From the NCBI GenBank assembly GCA_017550335.1, contig JAFZPM010000009.1, positions 62,001-126,000 on the forward strand: 64,000 bases of DNA, given 5' to 3'. The position numbers were made by a program, and so were the translations under genes. Positions 48,559 through 56,735 of this stretch are shown here, one piece after another (positions within the stretch are counted from its first letter, which is position 1; each line of letters opens with the position of its first letter). The notes beneath the pieces are model-generated. The model was not told the DNA's origin, made no database searches, and saw nothing but the letters and a program-made list of their open reading frames with translations. The DNA comes from Paludibacteraceae bacterium. Its GTDB lineage: Bacteria > Bacteroidota > Bacteroidia > Bacteroidales > Paludibacteraceae.

Positions 48559-51500
48559 TTATCTCCTTATCAATGTGAAGTGACCTGTATATTGTCTTCC
48601 GATCTCCTCGATCTCGATGACATACCAATAGTCTGTTGATGGGAGAGCTTGTCCTTTATATGAACCATCCCAACCATCCGGGTTGTGCCCAAGGTATTGG
48701 CCTACCATCTTCCCGAAACGGTCGAAGATGCTGACGACTGAATTCGGATAAGTCTCTGACAGATTACCGATGATCCAGCGGTCGTTGGATCCGTCTCCGT
48801 TAGGAGTGAAATATTCTGGGATGAAGATCTCCGGAGGATCCAGTGTGAAGCGGAAGGATGAACCGCATCCGTTTCCATCCACCACATTGATGACATGCGT
48901 CTCGAAGGTCAAATCCTTGATCAGGGTGCTGGTCGTGCTATGGGTCTTATCTCCATCCACCCAATAGGTGAACACTCCCGTACCTTTGTTAGGTTCCATC
49001 TCGATCTGACGGTCTCGTATTCCTACGGAATCCATGCTTAGGATGACCGGATTGGAGGTTACCACTATCGTTATCTCGTCGGATGCGGTACACATGCCGC
49101 GGGTCATATCGACCTTGTAGGTGGAAGTCGCCGCAGGAGTCACTGTGGTGGCTGCTGAGAGGGCTACAGGCACCTCGTTCAGCGTCCATGTGTATGTCTC
49201 GGCCTGATAAGAGTCGGCGGATATGGAGGATTTATTTCCTTCACAGATCGGTGTCGTGCCTTCGAGTTCTCCCTTCAACGCTTCGTCCACCTTGACGCTT
49301 ACGCGATAGGTCTTCTCGCAGCTTGCGTTGCGTGCGCTCACGATGTAGGTGTAGGTGGACTGGTGTCCGTCGCCTTCCCTGAAGGTTGGTTGTACCGTCA
49401 CGCTTTCGCTGTTGGTCGCGGTCAGGATTGTCGGGTCAGTCTGCCACTCGATGGTCGTGCCGTCCGGTTTGATATCGGTTATGATCAGATCCGTCTCATC
49501 TCCCTCACATATCGTTGGCTCGTCAGGCAATGTTACGTTGATGGTTGCCGTCACCTTCAGATCACCGATCTCCGTGATGGAGACACACCCTTTCCGATTC
49601 GCCTCTGCCGTGTAGAATCCACTGTTCTCAGCCACAGTTTCGTTGATGGTGTAGGAGAGTGATGTCTCTCCGATGGCCTCGTTGTCTTTCTTCCATACGA
49701 TGGAGTAGTTCGGTCCGCTCGTAGGGGTGACCGTTATCGAGGAGGTGAATTTGTCGCCTTCACATAGTCCTAACGATGGTGTCGTGTTCGTCAAGGCGAT
49801 TTGCGCGTCGACCAGTTGGAACGTCACGCTGGTAGGACATCCGTTCGTGTAGGCCAGTGTATAGACACCTGCCTCCGACACGGTGAACGGAGAGGCCGAG
49901 GAGGTCGCTCCCGAAGGGGTGGTCAGCACGTAGTCGCCATCTCCGTCATACGCAGGGGTGACTGTGACATCGCCGCCGCAGTAGTAATACTCCTCCGATG
50001 TCAGTGAGTTCGTGTATACCTTCGTCGGTACTTCGGTGTTCGTAGGGTCTGCTATGGTCAATGTTCCGACAACCGGTCCCTGACCTAACACAACCTCCAA
50101 TGACAACGTCTCGACACAGGTTCCCGCCGTTACCGTCAGGGAGTATGGGTAATGATCTCCATAGTCTCCTCCGATGAATTTCTTGGTCTCGAACTCGGCC
50201 GTGTTGCCGCTGTCTCCATCCCCTGCCCATGCGTATGTGACAGAAGATGCGTTTGTCTGCACTTCGGATGTGAACTTCGCGGACATGTCCGGACAGGTGG
50301 TGACATTATCCGCTAGCACATTCAGGGTGTCGATCGTGACATTGATCGGTTCGATCTTCGATTTACAAAGTTCTCCCGAATTCACTTTCGCGTTGTATGC
50401 GTATTGGACGCCATAGCTTCCCGACTCCGACACCTTGGATGATGCCAAAGGTGAGGTTCCGTTCGCGTCTGTGAAATATGACTTGTCGTAGGTCACGCCG
50501 GTCACCTCGTTCGTTAAGGTGACTGCGGACGACAGATCTACATTCGTCTCGCAGACTGCGGCTGGAGTTGAGATGGATAATACTGGAGTAGGGTAGACGA
50601 TCACCTTGATTTCCTGCGCAGGGCTGACCGCTCCGGTGTTATCGTCTCTTTGAGCTACGTAGTAGGAGGTGGTCGTCACCTCACCGGCCGGGCTTGTCGT
50701 GGCGTTCCCTTGCAATGGGTAGGAGTCGCCTTCCGTACCTGCGTCTGTCGTTGAGCTAGGTTTCGTTGTTCCATACCAGATCAGGGTGTAATCCGCCTCC
50801 GTCTTGTTGGCGCTTGTCTGAGGGTTCCTCTTAGCCGTCAGGTCGGACAATGCTTCTCCTTCGCAGTAAAGCACGTTCGCCACGATCGGAGGAAGCGCAT
50901 CACTGATGGTCACCGTGATGGTTGACAATTCGCTCTTACAGTTCGTCGCATTGTCCACACGGTATACGCTGTACTTGATATTCACTGTGCTGCCGTCCAG
51001 ATTGTTCACGTCGAACTCAGGTTTCGGAGCATCTTTCTGGAAGTTTGTCGTTCCTTCCAGCGCGTAGTAGTAGGTATAACCGGACTCCTCCTCCCAGTTC
51101 TTCGTGGTGATGGCAGGGAATGTCTTCTTGTCGTCACCCACTTCGGCCGCGATGAATGAAACCGTGGCGTCGCCAGGTACTGGTGTGAAGTTGACAGTCA
51201 CCGTCAATGGGGTTTCCTCGCTTTCGCACTCCGCTCCGCTCGTCAGTTTGTAGTATTGTTTAGCCGAGTAGGTGTAGGTGGTTGTGGAGTTAACCGATGT
51301 GTTTGGAGTGAATGTCGTGCCTGTGGTTGAGCCGTCGGACCATTCCAGTCTATCTGCCACAAGGAAGTTTGTTTCGTCTTTGGTCAGAGTGGTTGACAAT
51401 GGGGAAGCCACATCTCCCACGCAGTAATCCGATACCGGGTCGATCTTAGGGGCTGGCACCTCATACACGGTTACCTTGATAGGCATACGTGAGCTCTCGT

Positions 51501-54500
51501 TGTCGATGCTGTTCGCGTCACGTTGTGATACGTAGTAGGTCGTTTCTCCCGCGGTGGTGGTTGAGACCGTTGGAGGAGTGGTGGAACCCGATTCTCCGGA
51601 AGGTGCGTTGTACCAAAGCAGTTCGTAGGTCTTGGAAGGGTCCATCTGGTTGATTTTGGCGTTCTTCGACAAATCCGCTGGGGTGTCGTTCAAGCAATAA
51701 ACCGTATCCGACACGAATGGAGCAGGCGCACCCAGTATCATCACCGTCAATTTCGTCAGGCCGCTTTGACAGGTCGTGCCGTCAGGATTGGTGGTTTGTT
51801 GGAATACCCAGTAATAGTAAGTCTCATCTTCCGTGGATGACAGATCCTTTGCCGTAGGGGTAGGGGTGGTCGATGATGCCCCTGAGGTGGAGGAAGGCTC
51901 CGTCTCGTCTTTGAACTGGCCCAGCCACATGATTGTGCCATCGGCCGTCTTGCCCGTTACGGCATCCGCCTTTTGGGTTAAGATATCCTTGATAGGTTCC
52001 GTCTTCAGGTATTGGACGGTGGCGGTGGTCAGCTTGGCAGGGCTCTCGTAGAAGTCAGCCTTCACCTTGCCGGTCGCGCTGGAGCAGTAACCTGTCGCTG
52101 TGGCCGTCACGCTCAGTTCACCTGCGTCGGCCGCCGTAGTGATTTCGAAGGAGTTATCCGTCTTGCCGTTGGACCATTGTGCCGTAGCGGATCCTGGAGT
52201 CGTTTGGACACTCACTGTGGTGTTGTCGCAGACAGGCTCCGCCGATGGGTCCACCAATACCGTAGGCATGGCGTTGAAGGTGATGTGTGAGGTGTCCGAG
52301 CAACCCTCCTTGCTTGTCACCTTGTAGTAGTAGGTGTATGGATCAAGACTTCCGGACAGGGAGGACAAGTCAGTCTTCGCGGCGGATTGTCTGTTCTTAT
52401 CCGTATACCAATCTATGGTTAGGCTAGCGTCCGCTGGTTTTGGCAGTGAAGGGATCGCTGTCGCTTCCGGTGATTGCTTGGACGGGTCGTCCACCGTCGC
52501 ACAGAAGTCCGCCAGGGTTCCGTCCAGATCAACCGCAGGGATTTTGTTCACAGTGACTACATATCCGTTCACGTCCGAGCGACAGCCCGTCTCCTTATTT
52601 TTCACAACGTAGAAGAATGTCTTAGGGGAATCGTCGGCCAGCACGTCAGCCACCTTAGGTTCTGAGGTCGATTGGGATGTGTCGTTGCTTGTGTACCAAA
52701 TGATGTCATGCTTGTCGATCTTCTTTGAAGGTTCCGTTTCGAGCAATCCTTCGCAGAATGGGTCTGGGTCTTCCAGTGTCTTGTCCGGCATCTCGTTGGC
52801 GATGATGTGGATACTATCCCATACCCAACAGCTTTGTCCGTCCTCGCCAGGGAATTCGATGTCCCTCACCAATAGGTAGTACCAGTCAGCGTCCTCCCAA
52901 GTCACGTTATAGGAGGTCGTTTCGTCTCCTGAGGTGTATCCGGCGCCAGGGGCACCAGAGGCCTTCTTGGAGCCTTTATGCCAGGAAGCCACGTATTTGC
53001 GGGGCTCGTCGGCAGGACCGACCGTGAGGCCCATTACTGTAGGGTCGGTCGGAGCGAATGCCTTTGTCGTCAGTTTGGCTATCTCGCCCGGACAGAGGTT
53101 CACCTCCTTTTCCTTCTTTGAGTTGGTGGTCACTTTGGTGGTAGGATCCGCCGAGATGATCGCAGCCTCCTTCACCTTCTCGCAAGCGGCGCAGTTCAGA
53201 CCGGCCACGACTGGGATGGTGGAGATGGAAATCTTACGGCAAGGGGAGAAGGCTGAGTTCTTCTTCCATGATTGGTCAGCGAGCAGATCGGAATACTCAC
53301 CCACGACCACACGGAAGTAGATGCGCTTCTCATGCTTAGGGTCATCCTCAAGGTTGGAGAATATATCATCCCAATATTCTTCCACCGCCACGTCGAAGCT
53401 CTCCGTCTCCACCACCTCTTGCTTGTGGAGCGTTTTCCAGTTGATAGGGTTGGTCTCGCTCTCGGTGGATGGGTCTTGGAAAGTATATTGGTAGACGTAG
53501 CCCACCTTTTTGTTCGGGTCGATTTGGCTTCCGGAGTATAGGTAGAACCTCTTTACGGCGTCCGATGTTACGGAGGTTAGGGTCAGCACATCCTCGGTAC
53601 ACAGGTCAAGGATATCCTTGCCGGTGCTTACCGACGACTCCATGTTCACATCAGGAGGCGTACATACCTGGAAGATGATATTGTCGATGGCGTAGTCTCT
53701 CGTTTCGCCGTAGATCGGGTTGCTGCTCTCGTCGTATCCGTAGTGTCTCACCTTCATCTTGATGGAGACCTCGGACGCGCCGCCTACATCTTCGGATTTG
53801 ATTGTGAAGTTCTTGCTGGCATGTTTCCAACCGTCCGCACCGTCTTTGAAGTATTTGAACTCGCTATCCAGGACATTGTCTTTGTATTCCAATCTCACCT
53901 CGATGGATCCGGGGTGCATGGAGATGGATGCGAAGTCCGCACCGAAGGTGATGTCCTTACCCGTGCAGATGTGGTCGATGTCAATCTCGAAGAAATCATC
54001 CTGCGAACCGTCGTCCAGGAGGTCGAACTGGAGCATACCACCCGTTTGTGTGCCCGAATTGTCGTAAGGCACGCCACCCGGATAGCCACCGTATTTGGAG
54101 ACGACGTACACGCCGTGTTCGTACAGCTCCTTCTTCGTGCCGCCAGCTACCGGCACTGTCAGTGTGGCGCCACTGTTCTCGATGTTATATGCCTTGACGT
54201 ATGGGATCTTCAGGTCTCCGCCGTGGGATTGGGACGTGTGCACTTGCCCGGCAGGGATCTTTTCCGTGTGTGTGGTCCCGAATCTGTCCGTCCATTCGTA
54301 GGTGTCGTCGGAAGGGAAAGTTCCAAAGTCGTCGAAGAACAAGTTGGTCATCGCCATTGGGGCGCCTTCCGCACTTGTACAACAGGTTCCGGAATGTACT
54401 TTCAGGATATCCGACGTGGCTGACTTGCAGCCAGGCATGGTGACCTCAAGCGTTATCTTGTAGTCGGTGTCCGGCTTGTCTGGGATAAAGTTGAAGCTGA

Positions 54501-55557
54501 GGTCGGAGGAAGACTGGTTGGTCACCGATTCCTTCCAAGAGAACTTCGTGCCTTCCGGATAGCCTTGCTTGGTGGTCACGCGTAATGGTTGTTCTGGGCA
54601 AGGGTTACCTGTGCTTGAGATCATAGGTTTCACCTCACCTGTCACCTTGATGTCGTCGATGCCGACAGGTATTTGGAAGCAGTCGGCGGTACGGTAGAAG
54701 TAGAATGTGATGTTGCCTGACTCGGGCACGGTTGCCTTATGCGTCACGGTAGTGGATTTTCCGTAGGCGGCGGTGGCGGTGGTGGCGTGTTTTGAATTGG
54801 TCAGCACAAGTTCGTTGTTGTAGGATGTGTTGAATTCCACGTTGTCGTCGCTCGACACGACACCGAATCCCAATGCGTTACCGTTGATTGTTCCCGCGTT
54901 GGAGTAGGTGTATTTTGTGATGAAGTCCCGCATCTGTGGCGTGTTTGCTCCTGAGCCCACGCAAACATTTGTGGCCAGGTGCTCGAAATAGGTTGGGTCC
55001 AGCAAGTTATACAGCTTGAAGGAGAGCTCGACCGAGGAGCCCGGGTTCAATCCGTATACCGTGTAGGAAACGATCGGGCACTTGGCGGCGGAACCGATGT
55101 TGACGTACATGTTGTTGGCGGTCTCATTCGCCTGACAGAACGAGTGTATGAGTTTCGGTTGTGCCGTGACGATGGAGTAGCCATATTGCGCCTTGCCTCC
55201 ATTCGCCTGAAGGTCGTTCAGGTGGAAGACTGCGTCAATCTTCTTCATGTCGTTGTTGGCGTCACTGGAGAACACACCGCCTATTCCTTCCTGCTTCGCG
55301 TACTCAGGACCAATGAACATGTCCGACTTGCATAGCTTAGTCCAGTCAAGATCTTCGTCATACCAACCCTTTTCGTCTGAAGTCAGCACAGGACAGCACA
55401 GATCTGAGTTCGTGTCGAAGTTCGTGCTGGCCACAACACATTGGGTTTGAGCATTTAGCGAAGTCATGCCATTCGCAGCGAGTAAAGACATTCCAATTAA
55501 GAATCTCCTCAAGTGTTTTTCGTTATGCCCCATATACTTTATCCTTTTTAGTTTCAT
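48559..55557 (-). CDS. Giant surface adhesin-like protein with Ig-like repeats and T9SS type-B signal
   Basis: A 2332-residue secreted protein. The signal peptide is LIGMSLLAANGMTSLNAQ near residues 20-37. The first about 700 residues hold two beta-rich domains with many Cys (C at the start of each). From about 900 to 2200 there are many Ig-like units of about 80-110 residues, several ending ETTYYVSQRDANS or TSYYVAQRDDNTG and then a KVTVYEVPAP-type linker, the CHU_C-associated Ig pattern. The end, IFIPEYFTPNGDGSNDRWIIGN ... GRQYTGHFTLIRR, is the gliding-motility-associated type-B CTD, so the protein is exported by the T9SS. Role probably adhesion to a surface or substrate; ligand unknown. Confidence 0.85.
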   Translation of the reverse strand: MKLKRIKYMGHNEKHLRRFLIGMSLLAANGMTSLNAQTQCVVASTNFDTNSDLCCPVLTSDEKGWYDEDLDWTKLCKSDMFIGPEYAKQEGIGGVFSSDANNDMKKIDAVFHLNDLQANGGKAQYGYSIVTAQPKLIHSFCQANETANNMYVNIGSAAKCPIVSYTVYGLNPGSSVELSFKLYNLLDPTYFEHLATNVCVGSGANTPQMRDFITKYTYSNAGTINGNALGFGVVSSDDNVEFNTSYNNELVLTNSKHATTATAAYGKSTTVTHKATVPESGNITFYFYRTADCFQIPVGIDDIKVTGEVKPMISSTGNPCPEQPLRVTTKQGYPEGTKFSWKESVTNQSSSDLSFNFIPDKPDTDYKITLEVTMPGCKSATSDILKVHSGTCCTSAEGAPMAMTNLFFDDFGTFPSDDTYEWTDRFGTTHTEKIPAGQVHTSQSHGGDLKIPYVKAYNIENSGATLTVPVAGGTKKELYEHGVYVVSKYGGYPGGVPYDNSGTQTGGMLQFDLLDDGSQDDFFEIDIDHICTGKDITFGADFASISMHPGSIEVRLEYKDNVLDSEFKYFKDGADGWKHASKNFTIKSEDVGGASEVSIKMKVRHYGYDESSNPIYGETRDYAIDNIIFQVCTPPDVNMESSVSTGKDILDLCTEDVLTLTSVTSDAVKRFYLYSGSQIDPNKKVGYVYQYTFQDPSTESETNPINWKTLHKQEVVETESFDVAVEEYWDDIFSNLEDDPKHEKRIYFRVVVGEYSDLLADQSWKKNSAFSPCRKISISTIPVVAGLNCAACEKVKEAAIISADPTTKVTTNSKKEKEVNLCPGEIAKLTTKAFAPTDPTVMGLTVGPADEPRKYVASWHKGSKKASGAPGAGYTSGDETTSYNVTWEDADWYYLLVRDIEFPGEDGQSCWVWDSIHIIANEMPDKTLEDPDPFCEGLLETEPSKKIDKHDIIWYTSNDTSQSTSEPKVADVLADDSPKTFFYVVKNKETGCRSDVNGYVVTVNKIPAVDLDGTLADFCATVDDPSKQSPEATAIPSLPKPADASLTIDWYTDKNRQSAAKTDLSSLSGSLDPYTYYYKVTSKEGCSDTSHITFNAMPTVLVDPSAEPVCDNTTVSVQTTPGSATAQWSNGKTDNSFEITTAADAGELSVTATATGYCSSATGKVKADFYESPAKLTTATVQYLKTEPIKDILTQKADAVTGKTADGTIMWLGQFKDETEPSSTSGASSTTPTPTAKDLSSTEDETYYYWVFQQTTNPDGTTCQSGLTKLTVMILGAPAPFVSDTVYCLNDTPADLSKNAKINQMDPSKTYELLWYNAPSGESGSTTPPTVSTTTAGETTYYVSQRDANSIDNESSRMPIKVTVYEVPAPKIDPVSDYCVGDVASPLSTTLTKDETNFLVADRLEWSDGSTTGTTFTPNTSVNSTTTYTYSAKQYYKLTSGAECESEETPLTVTVNFTPVPGDATVSFIAAEVGDDKKTFPAITTKNWEEESGYTYYYALEGTTNFQKDAPKPEFDVNNLDGSTVNIKYSVYRVDNATNCKSELSTITVTISDALPPIVANVLYCEGEALSDLTAKRNPQTSANKTEADYTLIWYGTTKPSSTTDAGTEGDSYPLQGNATTSPAGEVTTTSYYVAQRDDNTGAVSPAQEIKVIVYPTPVLSISTPAAVCETNVDLSSAVTLTNEVTGVTYDKSYFTDANGTSPLASSKVSESGSYGVQYAYNAKVNSGELCKSKIEPINVTIDTLNVLADNVTTCPDMSAKFTSEVQTNASSVTYAWAGDGDSGNTAEFETKKFIGGDYGDHYPYSLTVTAGTCVETLSLEVVLGQGPVVGTLTIADPTNTEVPTKVYTNSLTSEEYYYCGGDVTVTPAYDGDGDYVLTTPSGATSSASPFTVSEAGVYTLAYTNGCPTSVTFQLVDAQIALTNTTPSLGLCEGDKFTSSITVTPTSGPNYSIVWKKDNEAIGETSLSYTINETVAENSGFYTAEANRKGCVSITEIGDLKVTATINVTLPDEPTICEGDETDLIITDIKPDGTTIEWQTDPTILTATNSESVTVQPTFREGDGHQSTYTYIVSARNASCEKTYRVSVKVDEALKGELEGTTPICEGNKSSISADSYQAETYTWTLNEVPVALSAATTVTPAATSTYKVDMTRGMCTASDEITIVVTSNPVILSMDSVGIRDRQIEMEPNKGTGVFTYWVDGDKTHSTTSTLIKDLTFETHVINVVDGNGCGSSFRFTLDPPEIFIPEYFTPNGDGSNDRWIIGNLSETYPNSVVSIFDRFGKMVGQYLGHNPDGWDGSYKGQALPSTDYWYVIEIEEIGRQYTGHFTLIRR

Positions 55558-55911
55558 TTATACTTTTCGCATCAATAGCAAATCCAGCCCCTCATTGAAG
55601 ATCCGTCTTCGCTGATGCACATGAACCCGTCTACTTATCCGAATAGTTTTGCAAAACTATCTTAATTTTTCATTCGCCCCAACATCTTTCATGTAAAAAT
55701 GCACTTTTGCCGAAAAAACCCAATATTTTCTAAGAAAAAATATATTTTTGTGTCCGAATAGCTGTGTGAATTCATTTGTTTCCCGCAGAAGAGCGACAAA
55801 ACTTTGTCGTCAATTATTTGTAAAAGATGTTTTCTGCTATACTATTGGGGGAGAATAAGTTCCTGTCGCGAAGATGTTATTAATTTAAGTTTCATATAAA
55901 AAAAGGTTGAA
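55558..55911. other. Divergent intergenic region between the adhesin and the tail-fibre-like gene
   Basis: It contains the adhesin promoter and an 18-bp perfect palindrome, A+T-rich sequence, and a GACAAAACTTTGTC inverted repeat at about 55795. No gene is supported. Confidence 0.5.
55643..55682 (-). promoter_or_regulatory. Adhesin promoter overlapping an 18-bp palindrome
   Basis: On the minus strand, TTG (55680-55682), 20 bases, then TAGTTTTG (55652-55659). The -7 box sits inside the perfect palindrome ATAGTTTTGCAAAACTAT (55643-55660), which could be an operator or a two-way -7 element. The leader to the start is about 90 bases. Confidence 0.5.
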
Positions 55912-56568
55912 ATGGCAAATCTTGTACGTAAAGTTCTATTGTTTTTTGTGGGATGTTTCATTGCTAGTATAATTTATGCTAATGAAGTGTATTGTGATAC
56001 TTTAAGGTTAGTGAAAAGAGATGTCCAGGGTGAATATTGCCCTTTGTTCATGTTGTATAGTGATATCGCCATGCAATATCCAACGTTAAGAGTTTCTTTT
56101 GATCCTGCAGACCGTGGAAGTGGCCCATATTTCACGACTATGTATAATTCTCATGGATACTGGTGGACTCCGATTAATTTCGAGGCTTCCGCCTATAATT
56201 TTAAGTTTGGAGAAGGAATAAACGGGATTATGAACGTTGATGGTAAGATCGTTTGCAAGGAAGAATTGAGGGTTGCGGAGATTAGTACGGAAAGAATTAA
56301 GGCGAAAAGTATCGATGTGGACATGAACCATGCCGCTGATTATGTGTTTAGTGATAATTATGAATTGAAATCGTTGAGTGATGTGGAGGCTTATGTGAAG
56401 GAGAACAAGCACTTGCCAGGCATTCCATCCGCAGAGGATTTTTCGGAGAAAGGAATGAATGTGTCAGACATGACTAATCTATTGCTTGAAAAAATAGAGG
56501 AGCTTACATTACATGTCATCCAATTGCAGAAGGAAGTGGAAACACTTAAATCCAAGGTTGAAAAATAA
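55912..56568 (+). CDS. Secreted protein with tail-fibre-like C-terminal region
   Basis: A 218-residue protein with a signal peptide (VLLFFVGCFIASIIYA). The middle has short beta-strand runs (MNVDGKIVCKEELRVAEIS). The C-terminus, ADYVFSDNYELKSLSDVEAYVKENKHLPGIPSAEDF then LLEKIEELTLHVIQLQKEVETLK, is the widespread Bacteroidota tail-fibre/peptidase-S74-like end with a terminal coiled coil that trimerises. No catalytic S74 residues are evident. Function is unknown; probably a surface or fibre protein. A+T-rich. Confidence 0.75.
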   Translation: MANLVRKVLLFFVGCFIASIIYANEVYCDTLRLVKRDVQGEYCPLFMLYSDIAMQYPTLRVSFDPADRGSGPYFTTMYNSHGYWWTPINFEASAYNFKFGEGINGIMNVDGKIVCKEELRVAEISTERIKAKSIDVDMNHAADYVFSDNYELKSLSDVEAYVKENKHLPGIPSAEDFSEKGMNVSDMTNLLLEKIEELTLHVIQLQKEVETLKSKVEK

Positions 56569-56640
56569 TCGATAGGAGTCTATTTCCTGTCGCATCGTAG
56601 CTCGGCGTTAAGTTGTGGTTTTATTGTGAAAAAACTTTTA

Positions 56641-56648
56641 TATATTTG
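56641..56648 (+). promoter_or_regulatory. -7 box of the tandem GH5 gene
   Basis: TATATTTG followed by CGCCCGAATGA, 88 bases before the start. The same sequence recurs at 59246 before the second GH5 gene. Confidence 0.6.
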
Positions 56649-56735
56649 CGCCCGAATGAACGTATGTTAGGTGCGCTTTTAAGCATCGACAGGTTGAATA
56701 CTATTGTGTTATTTTTAATTTAAAGTGTAAGTGTT

